A DNA stretch of 64,000 nt from Fervidicoccaceae archaeon (lineage in GTDB: Archaea > Thermoproteota > Thermoprotei_A > Sulfolobales > Fervidicoccaceae), in contig JAVYOA010000009.1 in NCBI GenBank assembly GCA_038734945.1, positions 124,001 to 188,000 on the forward strand, given 5' to 3'. Below, piece after piece: positions 49,785 through 60,900 of the stretch. The notes under the pieces are model-generated. The model did no database searches and was not told where the DNA came from. It worked only from the letters and a program-made list of their open reading frames with translations. The position numbers were made by a program, and so were the translations under genes. Numbering within the stretch: position 1 is the first letter of the stretch; every line of letters starts with the position of its first letter.

Positions 49785-50750
49785 TTATATCATTAAAATT
49801 CTGAGCAGATACCATATATATCCCAATATACCGAGAGGTGCTGTTACACCGAAATATCCGAACCAGATAGCAACGGATTCAATAGGAGAAACAATAAGAG
49901 CAATTTCGATAGCAGCAGTTGAGGCACGATCGAGGGTATACGCTCCTAGAGCCATGGCAAGTCCTGGATAGAAAGTTCCATAGAGTGCCTTCTCACCCAC
50001 AATCGCGCTTATTCCCTCATCGTCTCTGTTTTTTATTATAAAGAGCAATCCAACAATGGACTCAGGTACAACAGTAGCTAATGGAACGATTAAGACTGAG
50101 AGGGCAGTTTCACTCAATTGAACGATTTTTCCCAGCTGCACTATGCCTCCAATCATCATTTCTCCTCCAAAATAGAGGACAAAAACTGAGGTAACTATCT
50201 GCAGGAGGGGCATTCTCAGTTTTAAGAGAGGTTCCTCCTTCAGCGATGTTTTTCCTCTCATCATAAAATATGAATAGATGAAGTATATTGCTATCAATCC
50301 AATTCCATAAATCCTCCCATAAATTCCATGAGTTTCTGGATGAAGAAACAATATAGGGATGAGAGGAATCGTAAAAGCAATTAGAGGAACTGCTACAAAC
50401 CTGTGAACTCTTATGGTCCTAGTTGTCCTTCTCCTCAGATAATAAGCAGCTATAGCTACAGCTACCACAGTTGGATAAATAATTGTGCTCGCCATAAATG
50501 GCTGGGCAACTATGGTCCCCCAAGCAACATTTTTCTCACCTCTTAACAAAGCTAATGAGAAAATAGCCATTTCAGGCGCGGAAGTGAAAATCGGAGCGAG
50601 AATCATTGCTATGCTGGCACTTGATCTGTTTATTTTCCATGAAAGCCAATCTACCAACTCCTCTATTAGAATCCCAGAAAAAACTACTAGCCCTATGCCC
50701 AGAAAAATCTCAAGAAAAGCTTCAAGCAGGGTCATCGCCTTCAACTCCAT
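49785..50750 (-). CDS. Sodium/calcium exchanger family membrane protein (CaCA superfamily)
   Basis: This 321-residue protein has about ten hydrophobic segments in two repeats of the CaCA type. The alpha-repeat signatures show as APIFTSAPEMAIFSLAL in the first half and VPLATVVPESIVGLLFI in the second, close to the GNxxPE/GTSLPE patterns of exchangers. It should exchange Ca2+ or another cation for Na+ or H+. The ATG at 50750 overlaps the upstream permease by 10 bases; ATG 50735 with GGAG upstream is an alternative start. Confidence 0.86.
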   Translation of the reverse strand: MELKAMTLLEAFLEIFLGIGLVVFSGILIEELVDWLSWKINRSSASIAMILAPIFTSAPEMAIFSLALLRGEKNVAWGTIVAQPFMASTIIYPTVVAVAIAAYYLRRRTTRTIRVHRFVAVPLIAFTIPLIPILFLHPETHGIYGRIYGIGLIAIYFIYSYFMMRGKTSLKEEPLLKLRMPLLQIVTSVFVLYFGGEMMIGGIVQLGKIVQLSETALSVLIVPLATVVPESIVGLLFIIKNRDDEGISAIVGEKALYGTFYPGLAMALGAYTLDRASTAAIEIALIVSPIESVAIWFGYFGVTAPLGILGYIWYLLRILMI

Positions 50751-52873
50751 CCATGGAAAATCGATTTAAACTCCTCAACTGAGAAGGAACCTCTTTTGAA
50801 AACAAAAAACGGGAGGAAGATCCTCCTTCTAAATCTCTTAATGGATTCCCAGATAGTGTAGCTGAATACTACTACTCCGACTTCTCCCTCGGTTTTTCTC
50901 AGTTCTTCGAGCTTAGCAAGTATTTCCTTTCTATTTCTTGGATCAACAACCGTTACAGAAACCTCCTTATCTGGGAAAATTTCTTTCAATCTGTCAGCTA
51001 TGTTTGTTTCGTTCTCACTAGCAAGCACTATTAGGCTCTTCGCTTTATTGTAGGAAACGAATGGATATTCTGTATTGACAAGAATTAGATCGCAACCAGA
51101 AATGGGCACTCCTGAAATACCGCCCGAGGGGAGAGTTAGTCTTGTAACAACTCTTCTCTCATCTTCAACGTCAGCAATCAAGAGGTCAATTTTCTCCTGC
51201 TCAGTTGATGCCAGAAGAGCATCAGGTATTGAATGCGTAACCCTTATAATGAACCTGCTAGGTATTCCTATATCGTTTAAGTGATCTGTTATATCCTTAA
51301 GCGGTTTAGCATCCCTCTCCATTAGCTTCGTTCCAAAGACGAGGGGGGTTTGTTCAGGCATCTTTATCAGATGAAGAATATTTATTTCACCGTTCTTTTC
51401 CTTAGCTATCTGCGCCGCTATCTGTATTATTCCCATTTTCCTCGTTGCAGGATGAAGAACCATTATTCTATAATCTCTTCTGAGAAGGCTTCCATGTCCC
51501 ATTATCAATGGAAGTTCGTGCTCGACTTCATATTTGAAAATAAAACCTTTGTATAGGAAAATGCCTAATGCTACAAGCCCCAGTGTTATTAGAGTTGCTA
51601 TCGGGCTCAAAACTAGGGCAGCAAAGAAGAAAAAAAGCTTCACTAATAGTCCTGCAAGAGGTATGAATGGGAAAAACGGCGTTTTGAAACCGTAGTTCAG
51701 CTTGTTTTGGTACATGAGCCTTAGCTTTATGCCAGAGTAATTCACAATGATAAAAAGCAAATTGAAGAGTATTCCTACGATAAAAGCTGAGATAACAACA
51801 TCCATGAAGAAGGACATCACTGACATAGCTATGGAGGAAAAAAGGATAGCGTTGGCAGGAGTTCTATGTTTCTCATGTATTTCAGCGAAGAACTTCGGGA
51901 ATTCTCCAGCTCTTGCCATTGCTAGTAGGACTCTCGATGAGGAAAACATAGTAGAGTTTATAGAAGAGAGGACAGTCGCTAAACCCCCAAATGCTATTAT
52001 TGGGGCACCAAAGCTGAAAAGTAAGGAGGCTGCCTGCATAACTGTTCTATCGCTGTGCTTGAGCGAAAAAGGATAAGCATTTTTCCCAAGGATACCCAAA
52101 GTGGCTATTGTTACAAGCAGATAGAGAAATGTAGCAAAAAGTAGGGTAAGCAGAATAGCTCTTGGAAGGCTCTTGAGAGGTGACTTTGCCTCTTCTGCTG
52201 TTTGAGCCAGTATCTCATATCCTTCAAAAGCAATGACCACTGTTATCATGGCAATGAATATAGATGGAATATTTGTAAACCGAATACTATCAAAAATCGC
52301 TGAGCTCAGGTCCCCCGTAGCTATTCCTCTGTAGGTTCCGAGAATTCCGTATGTGAGAATGATTGCTGTAAAAAACAATCCAATTGATACTGAGAACCAC
52401 CCAACTCTAGAAGTTCCACTATAATTCAAATAGGAAAATACAAATATCAATAGTATGGAAACCAATCGTTCAAACAAATATGGATTTAGAGCTAACGGTA
52501 TGCCCATACTCTGGAGAAATTGAGCGAGCATAACAGCGAAGGATAAAGCATAAAACGTTCCAGCCATTGTATGCGCCAACCAATTTATCCATCCAGCAAA
52601 GAAGGGAATAGGCCTGGGAGTTGTAAGCTTTGCCCAAAGATAACCTCCTCCTACTTCTGGGATAGCAGAAGTTATTTCAGTATAAACGAGGGCCGTAAGA
52701 AGAGCAATTAAGGAACTGAAGCACAAAGTTAGAATTGCTCCAAGCGTGCCGCTCATGGCTATTGTGGGACCTATAAGCACTACTATTGATCCTCCTATAA
52801 TAGCGCCCAGACCAATAAAGAATGTGTGCAGGAAGCCCAAAGAGCGAAGCAATCTGTATCGTTTCTTTGACAA
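50741..52873 (-). CDS. Amino-acid permease (APC superfamily) with C-terminal USP-like domain
   Basis: This 710-residue protein has about 12 membrane helices in the first 430 residues with the APC landmarks FFIGLGAIIGGSIVVLIG, EVGGGYLWAK and FEGYEILAQTAEEAK. Residues about 460-710 are soluble and look like universal-stress-protein domains (YRIMVLHPATRKMGIIQIAAQIAKE, then DLLIADVEDE). The fusion is known in archaeal permeases, where the USP part may sense nucleotides. It overlaps the cation exchanger, so the two are co-transcribed. Confidence 0.93.
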   Translation of the reverse strand: MSKKRYRLLRSLGFLHTFFIGLGAIIGGSIVVLIGPTIAMSGTLGAILTLCFSSLIALLTALVYTEITSAIPEVGGGYLWAKLTTPRPIPFFAGWINWLAHTMAGTFYALSFAVMLAQFLQSMGIPLALNPYLFERLVSILLIFVFSYLNYSGTSRVGWFSVSIGLFFTAIILTYGILGTYRGIATGDLSSAIFDSIRFTNIPSIFIAMITVVIAFEGYEILAQTAEEAKSPLKSLPRAILLTLLFATFLYLLVTIATLGILGKNAYPFSLKHSDRTVMQAASLLFSFGAPIIAFGGLATVLSSINSTMFSSSRVLLAMARAGEFPKFFAEIHEKHRTPANAILFSSIAMSVMSFFMDVVISAFIVGILFNLLFIIVNYSGIKLRLMYQNKLNYGFKTPFFPFIPLAGLLVKLFFFFAALVLSPIATLITLGLVALGIFLYKGFIFKYEVEHELPLIMGHGSLLRRDYRIMVLHPATRKMGIIQIAAQIAKEKNGEINILHLIKMPEQTPLVFGTKLMERDAKPLKDITDHLNDIGIPSRFIIRVTHSIPDALLASTEQEKIDLLIADVEDERRVVTRLTLPSGGISGVPISGCDLILVNTEYPFVSYNKAKSLIVLASENETNIADRLKEIFPDKEVSVTVVDPRNRKEILAKLEELRKTEGEVGVVVFSYTIWESIKRFRRRIFLPFFVFKRGSFSVEEFKSIFHGWS

Positions 52874-53090
52874 CTGTCTTGTTCACCTCAATTAGATAAC
52901 CACAACTTTATTTTTCTCATTTCTTCAACTTCGACAAACTAACAATTTTAGTTATTTAACATGGACAGCTAAATAACCTTTTCATTTTTTTCTTAAGAAT
53001 AAAGTTCTTTTTTCTACTGAAACGAATTAATTTCAATTATAATTCATATCATTAAAATATTTGTTGTACTGATATATTAAAAGAAGAAAG

Positions 53091-53100
53091 TTATAAATAT
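53091..53100 (+). promoter_or_regulatory. TATA box of glutamate dehydrogenase
   Basis: AGAAAG followed by TTATAAATAT lies about 45 bases before the gdhA ATG; with a start of transcription near 53120 it leaves a short leader containing AAAGTGATG as a ribosome-binding site. Confidence 0.5.
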
Positions 53101-53138
53101 CGGTTTATACTTTTTTATTATGTAGAAAGTGATGAAAT

Positions 53139-54407
53139 ATGTCAACATATCTTCAATGGATGTCACAGGTTCTCAGAGAGGCAATATCTATAGCAAACCT
53201 TCCATCAGAGCTTCACGACTTAATATTCAAACCAGAAAGAGTAATTTCGGTTAAGATACCTGTAAAGATGGATAGTGGAAAAATTGTTGTTTTCGAGGGA
53301 TATAGAGTTCAGCACAACAGCGTCTTGGGCCCATACAAAGGAGGCATAAGATTTCATCCGGAGGTGACGCTGGAAACAGACATGGCATTGGCCTTGGGAA
53401 TGACCCTGAAGAACAGCTTAGCTAATATACCGTACGGAGGTGGAAAGGGAGCAGTAAAGGTCGATCCTACAAAGTTAAGCCAAAGAGAGCTCGAGGAGCT
53501 CAGCAGGGGTTATGTAAGGGCTCTTCACCCCTTCATTGGTCCCGAAATAGATATACCAGCCCCAGATGTCAATACAAATCCTCAGGTAATGGCTTGGATG
53601 GTGGACGAATATAGCAAAATAACGGGTAGAAACGTACCGGGAGTCTTCACCGGCAAACCTCCAGAGCTTTGGGGCAACCAGGCAAGAATATATTCAACGG
53701 GCTTTGGAGTCGCTGTTATAGCTAAATCAGCCATGGACGAGATGATGGGAGGAATTGAGGGTAAAAAAGTCGCCGTTCACGGTTTTGGAAACGTTGGAAG
53801 TTATGCCGCCTATTGGCTAGCAAAGGAGGGTGCCAAAGTTGTAGCAATTTCAAATATATATGGAAGCGTATATGATCCGCAAGGTATAGATATAGAACTA
53901 GCAATGAGCAGACCGGAAGTTCTGAGAGATGTGAGATATTACCCAAGAGGGGAAAAGTTCAATGATACAGATGTCCCTCTCTATGCTGATGCTGACATTC
54001 TAGTGCCTGCCTCGCTGGAGAACGTAATAACTCCGGAAAAGGTTCCAAGGATTAAAGCAAGGCTGATTGTTGAGGGAGCCAATGGACCAACTATGCCAGA
54101 GGCAGAGAAACTCCTATATTCACGAAAGGACTTTCTAGCAGTGATCCCAGATATACTTGCTAATTCTGGTGGAGTGATAGCTTCCTATCTGGAATGGGTG
54201 CAGAATCTTAGCTGGTTAAACTGGAGCGAAGAAGAAACAAGAGAAAGGCTTAGAGCAATAATGCTCGACAATTTCAAGAGAGTTATGAACGCATGGAAAA
54301 GGTTCAGAGAAAGCAATCCAGACAAACTGGTAACAATGAGAGATGCTTCGTTTGCTCTATCTGTTGAAAGGCTGTATAAAGTGATGAAGCTTAGGGGTCA
54401 TATTTAA
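53139..54407 (+). CDS. gdhA: Glutamate dehydrogenase
   Basis: This 422-residue enzyme links glutamate to 2-oxoglutarate and ammonia. The glutamate-binding region GPYKGGIRFHPEV and the catalytic-lysine segment YGGGKGAVKVDP are present, and the NAD(P)-binding turn is HGFGNVGSYAAYWLAKEG. The length is typical of hexameric archaeal GDH. It is transcribed alone from a clear TATA box. In a peptide-using heterotroph it would take the amino groups released by the peptidases and aminotransferases. Confidence 0.97.
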   Translation: MSTYLQWMSQVLREAISIANLPSELHDLIFKPERVISVKIPVKMDSGKIVVFEGYRVQHNSVLGPYKGGIRFHPEVTLETDMALALGMTLKNSLANIPYGGGKGAVKVDPTKLSQRELEELSRGYVRALHPFIGPEIDIPAPDVNTNPQVMAWMVDEYSKITGRNVPGVFTGKPPELWGNQARIYSTGFGVAVIAKSAMDEMMGGIEGKKVAVHGFGNVGSYAAYWLAKEGAKVVAISNIYGSVYDPQGIDIELAMSRPEVLRDVRYYPRGEKFNDTDVPLYADADILVPASLENVITPEKVPRIKARLIVEGANGPTMPEAEKLLYSRKDFLAVIPDILANSGGVIASYLEWVQNLSWLNWSEEETRERLRAIMLDNFKRVMNAWKRFRESNPDKLVTMRDASFALSVERLYKVMKLRGHI

Positions 54408-54625
54408 TACTGAATAAGCTGAGATTTTCTCTTGAAAACTAAGATAGACCGAATCCTCTTTTTCTGTTTTAAAGCGATTTAAAACGGAGCCTTTTTTATA
54501 AAAAGAGAAGTTCAGATAAGAATTGAGAAGTTATTCGGAGTGGTTGCCAGTCCACGAACTTTTATATACTTTCTTGGTTATGCTCTATATCTATGAGCAG
54601 TTTGACAATGAATTGGTGATCTGAG

Positions 54626-55831
54626 ATGAGAACAGAGACTGGGCTATTACTTGCTATTATTTTGGCTATCCAACTTCTCGCTTTGCCCATAGTGACTTTA
54701 GCAGCTCCTGCAGTGCCTTCGGAAGTAACCTTTTATGAATTTGGTCAAAGCACATGCCCCCATTGCACTGCACTTCTCAATCTCTTCGCTCAGAATTTTC
54801 CCAACAATACATACTTTTGCGATATAGCGACTAGTCAGTCCTGCTTAGTAAGATTTTACTCTTGGACCAACTTTTCCGGCTTTCCCCTCAGCGTTCCTCA
54901 AACATTTGTTATATACAACAATACTTATATTCTCGGCATAGTTCTCGGAGAAGTTGAAAATGTGACATTTTGGAGCAACATAGCAAATTCCAAGCCAAGT
55001 GAAACCCAATTCCCAGTTTACATCGGGGATACGCTTTGGGGGTATATAAATGGCTCTTCCGTTGCTCAGAAGTTTATCATCGATACGTTTCTGTATCCTG
55101 CTCACTCAGTGACTACCACGCAACCTCCCTCAAGCACAACAGCCCAAACAGGAGAAGGCATCAGCTATAGAAGCTTTCTAGCGACACTTGCTTCTCTTGC
55201 TGTCACTGATGCTGTAAATATCTGTGTGATATCAATCTATACACTTCTACTGATAACTATAGCTACAAGGAAATCCAAGACGAAGGCAGCTCTATCAGGA
55301 CTCATGTTTACCCTTGGAGTTTTCTTTGGTTATATTTTGCTAGGACTTGGGCTGCTCAAGGTGATTTCCTCCTTTGGAGGAGTACCATCACAAATAATGA
55401 GATATATTCTCATTGCATACGGCTTCCTTCTCTTGGCAACTTCAATATATTCTCAGATTAGAAAAATGAAATGCAAAGTGTGCAGGGAGGAAGAAGGATT
55501 TCTTGGAAAATTGTTTTCAGTTGGAAGATGGGCAGAGAAATCTCCAGCTCTTCACTTCATATTTGGTCTAATTCTCTCAATTGCTCTTATTCCATGTTCT
55601 GCAGGCCCATATGTGGTATTTCTTGCCATGCTTTCCAGCATATCAGGAGTGGCTAAGCTACTCTACCTTTTAGCATATGTAATGATTTTTGTCGCTCCTC
55701 TGTTTATTTTCCTTGAAATCGTTGTGCTAACGATGAGAGCAATACCTCAGGAAAAAGTTTCTCTCGTTCGTAACATAGTTGCTCTAATAGCAGGGATCCT
55801 TCTAATTATAGTTGCTCTTGGACTCATTTAA
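54626..55831 (+). CDS. Thioredoxin-like / CcdA (DsbD) fusion membrane protein
   Basis: This 401-residue protein has a signal sequence (residues about 7-27), an external thioredoxin-like domain with CPHC at about residues 45-48, a Ser/Thr/Pro linker (TTTQPPSSTTAQT, near residue 165) and a CcdA-like part with six helices. The two CcdA redox cysteines appear in DAVNICV and ALIPCSAGPY. The likely role is to pass reducing power across the membrane to extracellular disulfides. The promoter is near 54560 (TTTTATATACT). It precedes the aminotransferase gene by 21 bases. Confidence 0.87.
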   Translation: MRTETGLLLAIILAIQLLALPIVTLAAPAVPSEVTFYEFGQSTCPHCTALLNLFAQNFPNNTYFCDIATSQSCLVRFYSWTNFSGFPLSVPQTFVIYNNTYILGIVLGEVENVTFWSNIANSKPSETQFPVYIGDTLWGYINGSSVAQKFIIDTFLYPAHSVTTTQPPSSTTAQTGEGISYRSFLATLASLAVTDAVNICVISIYTLLLITIATRKSKTKAALSGLMFTLGVFFGYILLGLGLLKVISSFGGVPSQIMRYILIAYGFLLLATSIYSQIRKMKCKVCREEEGFLGKLFSVGRWAEKSPALHFIFGLILSIALIPCSAGPYVVFLAMLSSISGVAKLLYLLAYVMIFVAPLFIFLEIVVLTMRAIPQEKVSLVRNIVALIAGILLIIVALGLI

Positions 55832-55852
55832 ACACTCGAGAGGAGGTAGAGA

Positions 55853-56869
55853 ATGGAAATCAACCTCAAATTGAACGAGTCCCCTTTTCCTCCTTCGCCT
55901 CTGTCAATTCAAATGGCTATGAACTATATCAGCAGCTCAAACAGATATGAAATAGAGGAGCTGAGAGAAAATCTTATTGAAGAGCTAGCAAAGTACAGCG
56001 GCGTAGATAAAGAAATGATAGAAATTTTTCCTGGTTCATCCTATCAGCTACTTCTTTCACTTATCTATGCTAAGGTCAACACATTACAATTCATTGCACC
56101 TTTTCCCACTTTTCATGTTATGTATGATTTGGCTGAGGTCTACAAGGTTGATATGAAGGATGTGGAACTCGAGGGAGAAAACTATACATTGCCGGTGGAG
56201 AGACTAATAGAGAATTCGAAGGGTTCAATCGTATACATATCCAATCCAAATAATCCAACATCCAACATTCTTTTGGAGGATGAAGGGATTGTAAGGAAGC
56301 TGAGCAAGTACGCAAAACTTCTAATACTTGATGAAGCGTATTATGAGTTCTCTAGATTGACTTTTTCTCAATTGGCTTACGAATTAGAAAACATCATGAT
56401 CGTTAGAACACTCTCAAAAGCCTTCAGCATTGCTGGTGCCAGAATAGGATATACTATTTCTAATAAGCATGTTAAGGAAACGATAAACAGCATGAGAGTA
56501 GGATATGAAGTCCCCATTGTCTCACAGGCAATGGCACTTGGAGCCCTGAGGGACTTGGAGTATATGAGGAAAAACGTTGACTCGATAATTTCAACTAGAG
56601 ACTTTATCAGAGAAAAGCTCTTGGAGAGGGGGATTTGGTCTCCAAAGAGCTATACCAACTTTTTGCTTATTGACTTGCCCTTTGAATGCAGCACTGTGGA
56701 AAGAGAACTGAAGAGAAGCGGAATAGAAGTTCTATGTCTATCAGATGTAAAGAAATTCAGAGCAAAGTTCTCAAAAAAGATGAGAGTCACGGTAGGAAGC
56801 AGAGAAGAAATGGAAATATTTCTAGAAAAAATAACTGAGATTACTTCAAACAGGAACGGAAGGCTGTGA
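55853..56869 (+). CDS. Class I/II aminotransferase, histidinol-phosphate aminotransferase-like
   Basis: This 338-residue PLP enzyme has the HisC-type start INLKLNESPFPPSP, the YISNPNNPTSN and ILDEAYYEF segments that hold the cofactor, and the lysine motif RTLSKAFSIAGARIGY. GAGGAGGT just before the ATG is a strong ribosome-binding site. No other histidine gene is nearby, so the substrate could also be another amino acid. Its end overlaps the convergent DUF996 gene by 24 bases. Confidence 0.91.
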   Translation: MEINLKLNESPFPPSPLSIQMAMNYISSSNRYEIEELRENLIEELAKYSGVDKEMIEIFPGSSYQLLLSLIYAKVNTLQFIAPFPTFHVMYDLAEVYKVDMKDVELEGENYTLPVERLIENSKGSIVYISNPNNPTSNILLEDEGIVRKLSKYAKLLILDEAYYEFSRLTFSQLAYELENIMIVRTLSKAFSIAGARIGYTISNKHVKETINSMRVGYEVPIVSQAMALGALRDLEYMRKNVDSIISTRDFIREKLLERGIWSPKSYTNFLLIDLPFECSTVERELKRSGIEVLCLSDVKKFRAKFSKKMRVTVGSREEMEIFLEKITEITSNRNGRL

Positions 56870-57403
56870 TGGCATCTGTGGAGAGCTCTTTGGAGGACTT
56901 AAGGAGAAGAAAGCAATTACAGTCAGGATCAGTGCTACGAATATTATCAACAATCCAATAAAGATTATGAGAAGAATAGCACCAATAAAATATAGCTTTC
57001 CAGCAGTCGAAAACATGGAGTTCCCAGTTTTTGTTGCTACTAATTCAAAGCTTCTCCTCAAAAATATGCTCGATACAATTGAGACTATCCAGAAAATGAT
57101 CAGCAGTGCGAGTATGCTGAGTATAATTGCCAGCTTTCCTATGAACATAGCTTGAAAAAAAGATGCCAATCCTATTATTGAGCCAATTATTAAACCTACA
57201 ATTGAAACGACTAGGAAATATAAAAAGTTGTTGAATATTGCTGGTTCCCTCACTTCATCGGAAATATATTTAATTGCGATGGCCATCATTATTAGACCTA
57301 CGATGGAGAACAATGAGAACTTTCCAAGAGCCCCCATTCCCCCCAGGAGAAACAGAAGAGACCCAATACCACCAATTATTTTAGCATCTTCAATTTTGCC
57401 CAT
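56846..57403 (-). CDS. DUF996-like integral membrane protein
   Basis: This 185-residue protein has about five hydrophobic segments. The N terminus (KIEDAKIIGGIGSLLFLLGG) and the overall spacing match the archaeal DUF996 family, for which no function is known. The C terminus is proline-rich (SPPKSSPQMPSQPSVPV). It lies alone, converging with the aminotransferase gene. Confidence 0.82.
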   Translation of the reverse strand: MGKIEDAKIIGGIGSLLFLLGGMGALGKFSLFSIVGLIMMAIAIKYISDEVREPAIFNNFLYFLVVSIVGLIIGSIIGLASFFQAMFIGKLAIILSILALLIIFWIVSIVSSIFLRRSFELVATKTGNSMFSTAGKLYFIGAILLIIFIGLLIIFVALILTVIAFFSLSPPKSSPQMPSQPSVPV

Positions 57404-57513
57404 ATACTTTACCCAACAAATTAATTATATTCAAATAAATATTATCTTTGCGCTTTTGTTCTCTTTGTTGAAAAGAAAAAACTTATTGGCATTGCCCGGA
57501 ATCAGTAATAGCT

Positions 57514-57813
57514 TTACTGCTTTCTTCCGAGCTTTAGGGTTATCTCTATTGTACTGACTCTGCTAGTTCTATCCTGGCCCTGGACTACTTGGCTGCCGAT
57601 CTTTATGTCCTTGACTTCCACTTTTTCAGCCAGCAGCTTGTTTCTTATTATTTCGACCGCATCCACAGCCTTGCTTATAGCCCTTCCTCTTGCCTTCACT
57701 ACGACCTCATCAACTCCTTGGTTGAGGAGGGCCAGGACGGCCATCACGTAGTTCATTACAGGTTTCTTTCCAACAAGGATGACATTACTCGGGGTTGGAC
57801 CTTGTGCTGCCAT
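57514..57813 (-). CDS. albA: DNA/RNA-binding protein Alba (Alba1 type)
   Basis: This 99-residue protein has the full Alba pattern: [46 protein letters not shown] and [18 protein letters not shown]. The conserved lysine in VGKKP is the acetylated and deacetylated residue in Sulfolobus Alba; a sirtuin is encoded at 40.8 kb. I take ATG 57813, with GGTGAG seven bases upstream, over the in-frame GTG at 57828. The TATA box is at 57868-57875. It is divergent from the reverse gyrase gene. Confidence 0.96.
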   Translation of the reverse strand: MAAQGPTPSNVILVGKKPVMNYVMAVLALLNQGVDEVVVKARGRAISKAVDAVEIIRNKLLAEKVEVKDIKIGSQVVQGQDRTSRVSTIEITLKLGRKQ

Positions 57814-57867
57814 TTTTGTTCTCACCACAGTTTTTCGTTTTATCCAGTATAAGGAGATAAAACACGG

Positions 57868-57875
57868 TATTTAAA
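57868..57875 (-). promoter_or_regulatory. TATA box of the Alba gene
   Basis: TTTAAATA on the minus strand lies about 55-60 bases before the Alba ATG, implying a short leader of about 35 nt with GGTGAG as ribosome-binding site. Confidence 0.45.
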
Positions 57876-57986
57876 ACTTCCTTCCCTTTCAGCGCTGCTA
57901 TGTATTAAGAAAATTACCTCGATCTTTTCCTTTAAAACGTTGCTCTTCTTTGAAAAGAGAAGCGATAGGATCGGAGAAAACTGACG

Positions 57987-60900
57987 TTGGGTGCTGAAGT
58001 TTTGGTTAAGGCTGTATATGCAAATTCATGTCCAAATTGTGGTGGCCCCATTTCATCAGTTAGACTTGCTATGGGACTGCCATGCTCTTCTTGCCTTCCA
58101 AGTATTGGGGAGGAAGAAGCGAAACATATATCCTTTCTTACTCCTGGAGAAAGATTCAAGCTTATTTCGAAGAAGATCTCGAGTACAGCGGAAGGAAGCT
58201 ATTCAATGCTTGCTGAACTCCATGAGGAGCTTGATCGCTTTGAAAGATTCTTCAAAAGGTGTGTTGGAAAAGAATTCTGGAGCCTTCAGAGAACTTGGGC
58301 ATACAGGATACTATCAGGAGACAGCTTTGCTATAACAGCACCCACTGGAGTAGGAAAAACCACCCTCCTACTTGTATACTCACTTTATGAAGCTTCCGAG
58401 GGAACAAGAGTCCTCATTTTGGTTCCAACAGAATCCTTGCTGAGGCAGTCACTTGAGAGGCTCCATACATTTTCAAGAACATTGGGCGCAGAGCTCAGAA
58501 TATTGGGTTATCTGAGTAAAGCTTCCAAGAGAGAAAAAGAAGAAAATATCAGGAAAATTGAAAGTGGAGACTTTGACATATTGATCACAACCACTAGCTT
58601 CCTTTCAAGAAAGTTCAACATACTTAAGAACAAACTTTTTGGTCTCATAGTGGTAGATGATGCAGATTCTCTACTCAAAGATTCTCTCAATGTAAACAGG
58701 GTTCTTGAACTCTCAGGTTTCAAGAGCGAGGAAATTGAAGCAGCGATGAGAGCAATAAAGCTTCGGAATGAGCTATATTTCCTCAAAGCAGCGGGAAGAG
58801 GCAGTGAGAAAATTGAGCAGATGGAGAGAGAGCTCGAGGAGCTCGAAATTCTCATTGCTAGGGCCAAAGGAGAAAGAGCTAGAGGGCAACTCCTAATATC
58901 CAGTGCTACTGGAAGACAATCAGGAATTAGACCTAAACTCTTCAAAGAGCTCCTAGGTTTTGAAATAGGAGGAATTCATGCCTATATGAGAAATGTGATT
59001 GATAGCTACGAGATCCAAGCAAGTAAAGAGAGCATGAAAAAGAGAATTCTGGATCTTGTTAGGGCTCTTGGGAGCGGAGGGCTAATTTTCATATCAAAGG
59101 ATGCAGGAACTTCTGAGGCCAAAGAATTAGCAAACTACCTCTTATCTAATGGAATAAAGGCTGATCTAGCGATTGCTGGAAAAAGCTCCATAGAAAAGCT
59201 AAGGAAGGGAGACGTCGACATACTTATTGGCATCTCGAGCTACTATGGAGTAGCTGTTAGAGGAGTGGATATTCCCGATAAAATCAAGTATGCTATATTT
59301 GTTGGAGTCCCTAAGAATAGAGTTCCACTGCGAAGCTCCCTGATTAGCCCAAGGAGGCTCCTTCAGGTTATCGCCTATTTATCAGACATAGATTCATCTA
59401 TAAAGGAATCATATATCAGTCTAGCACAGAGGCTTGCTAAGCTGACACCATCAGAAATAAATGTCCTAAGAATATCCCTCATGAATGGAAGCATAGATGC
59501 TTTAGGAGGATGGCTAAAGGAAATCGCTGAAGAAATAATGAAGGGAATTGAGAGTGTTGAGAAAGTCCTGAAAAACGTTATGAAAGTGGGAGATTACTTG
59601 AGCGTGGGAACTGCAATTATATTCAGAGAGAGCAGTGATGATTTTTACATGATAAATCCTGATCCCCTTACTTATATTCAGGCTAGTGGAAGAACCAGCA
59701 GATTTCTCGATGAAAAGATGACGTTGGGACTCAGCATAATACTAGAATCCGATATCAGGGTTCTAGAGGCTTTTCAGAGAAAAATGTCAATATTCTCCAG
59801 GTCCTTTGTCTTATCTCCTTTGAGCAAGCTTGACCTGGAAAAAATAAAAGAGCTTCTCGAGGAATCGAGAAAAGGAGGAAAAGGGATAAAGAGCTTTAGA
59901 CCGGCTAAATCTCTGCTCATGATAGTAGAATCACCCAACAAGGCAAGAACTATTGCCTGGTATTTCGGCAGACCATCAAGAAGAAAATTTGGAAGAATTA
60001 CTGCCTACGAAGTTCCAATAATCGATGAAGAAACCCTTGACACTTATCTGGTGACAATAGTAGCAACGAAGGGACATGTTTTCGATCTTCCAGTAAACGA
60101 TGGAATTGGGGCTTACGGAGTTATAGTGAAAGATGCAGATTTCGTTCCTGTCTATGCTCCAATAACCTTTTGCCTTTCCTGCAAAAAATCATTCTCCAGC
60201 ATTGAGCTGTCATGTCCTTATTGTGGAGAAAAGAACAAGTTAGTAAGATCGACTGAGATCATACAAGTATTGAGAAAGCTTTCCCTTGAAGCGGAGGAGG
60301 TGGTGATAGCAACAGATCCAGATGTCGAGGGTGAAAAAATAGCCTGGGACGTTTATCTGATGCTTAAGCCCTTCTCCAAGAAAATAAGCAGAGCTGAGTT
60401 TCATGAGATAACCCCGGATGCTATATTGAGATCTCTTAGGAATCTCAGAGAAGTAAATATCAGTAGAGTTTCTGCTCAGATAATGAGAAGGATAACCGAT
60501 AGGTGGATAGGCTTCCCCCTTTCTTCAATTTTAAAAGAAAAATATGGAAAGCCATGGCTGGGAGCAGGGAGAGTGCAGACCCCAGTACTTGGGTGGACAA
60601 TAAGCAGATATGCTGAGTGGAAAAGAGATAGGGGGTTCTTCATTAGAGCTAAAGGAGAAGCTGGTATAGAAGTTTCCTTCTTTAGAAAGAATAAAGAAGA
60701 AGCGGAAAATTTAGCAGCACTCATTGAAAGAAATGGGTATCTCGAAATAATTTCATGTGATAAAAAAACAGAGCAGATAAACCCCTTGCCTCCCTACACA
60801 ACTGATTCTCTCCTCTTCGATGCCAGCAGATCATTGGGATTGAGCTCAACAACGGCAATGAAGATACTACAGGATCTCTTCGAGGCAGGCCTAATTACTT

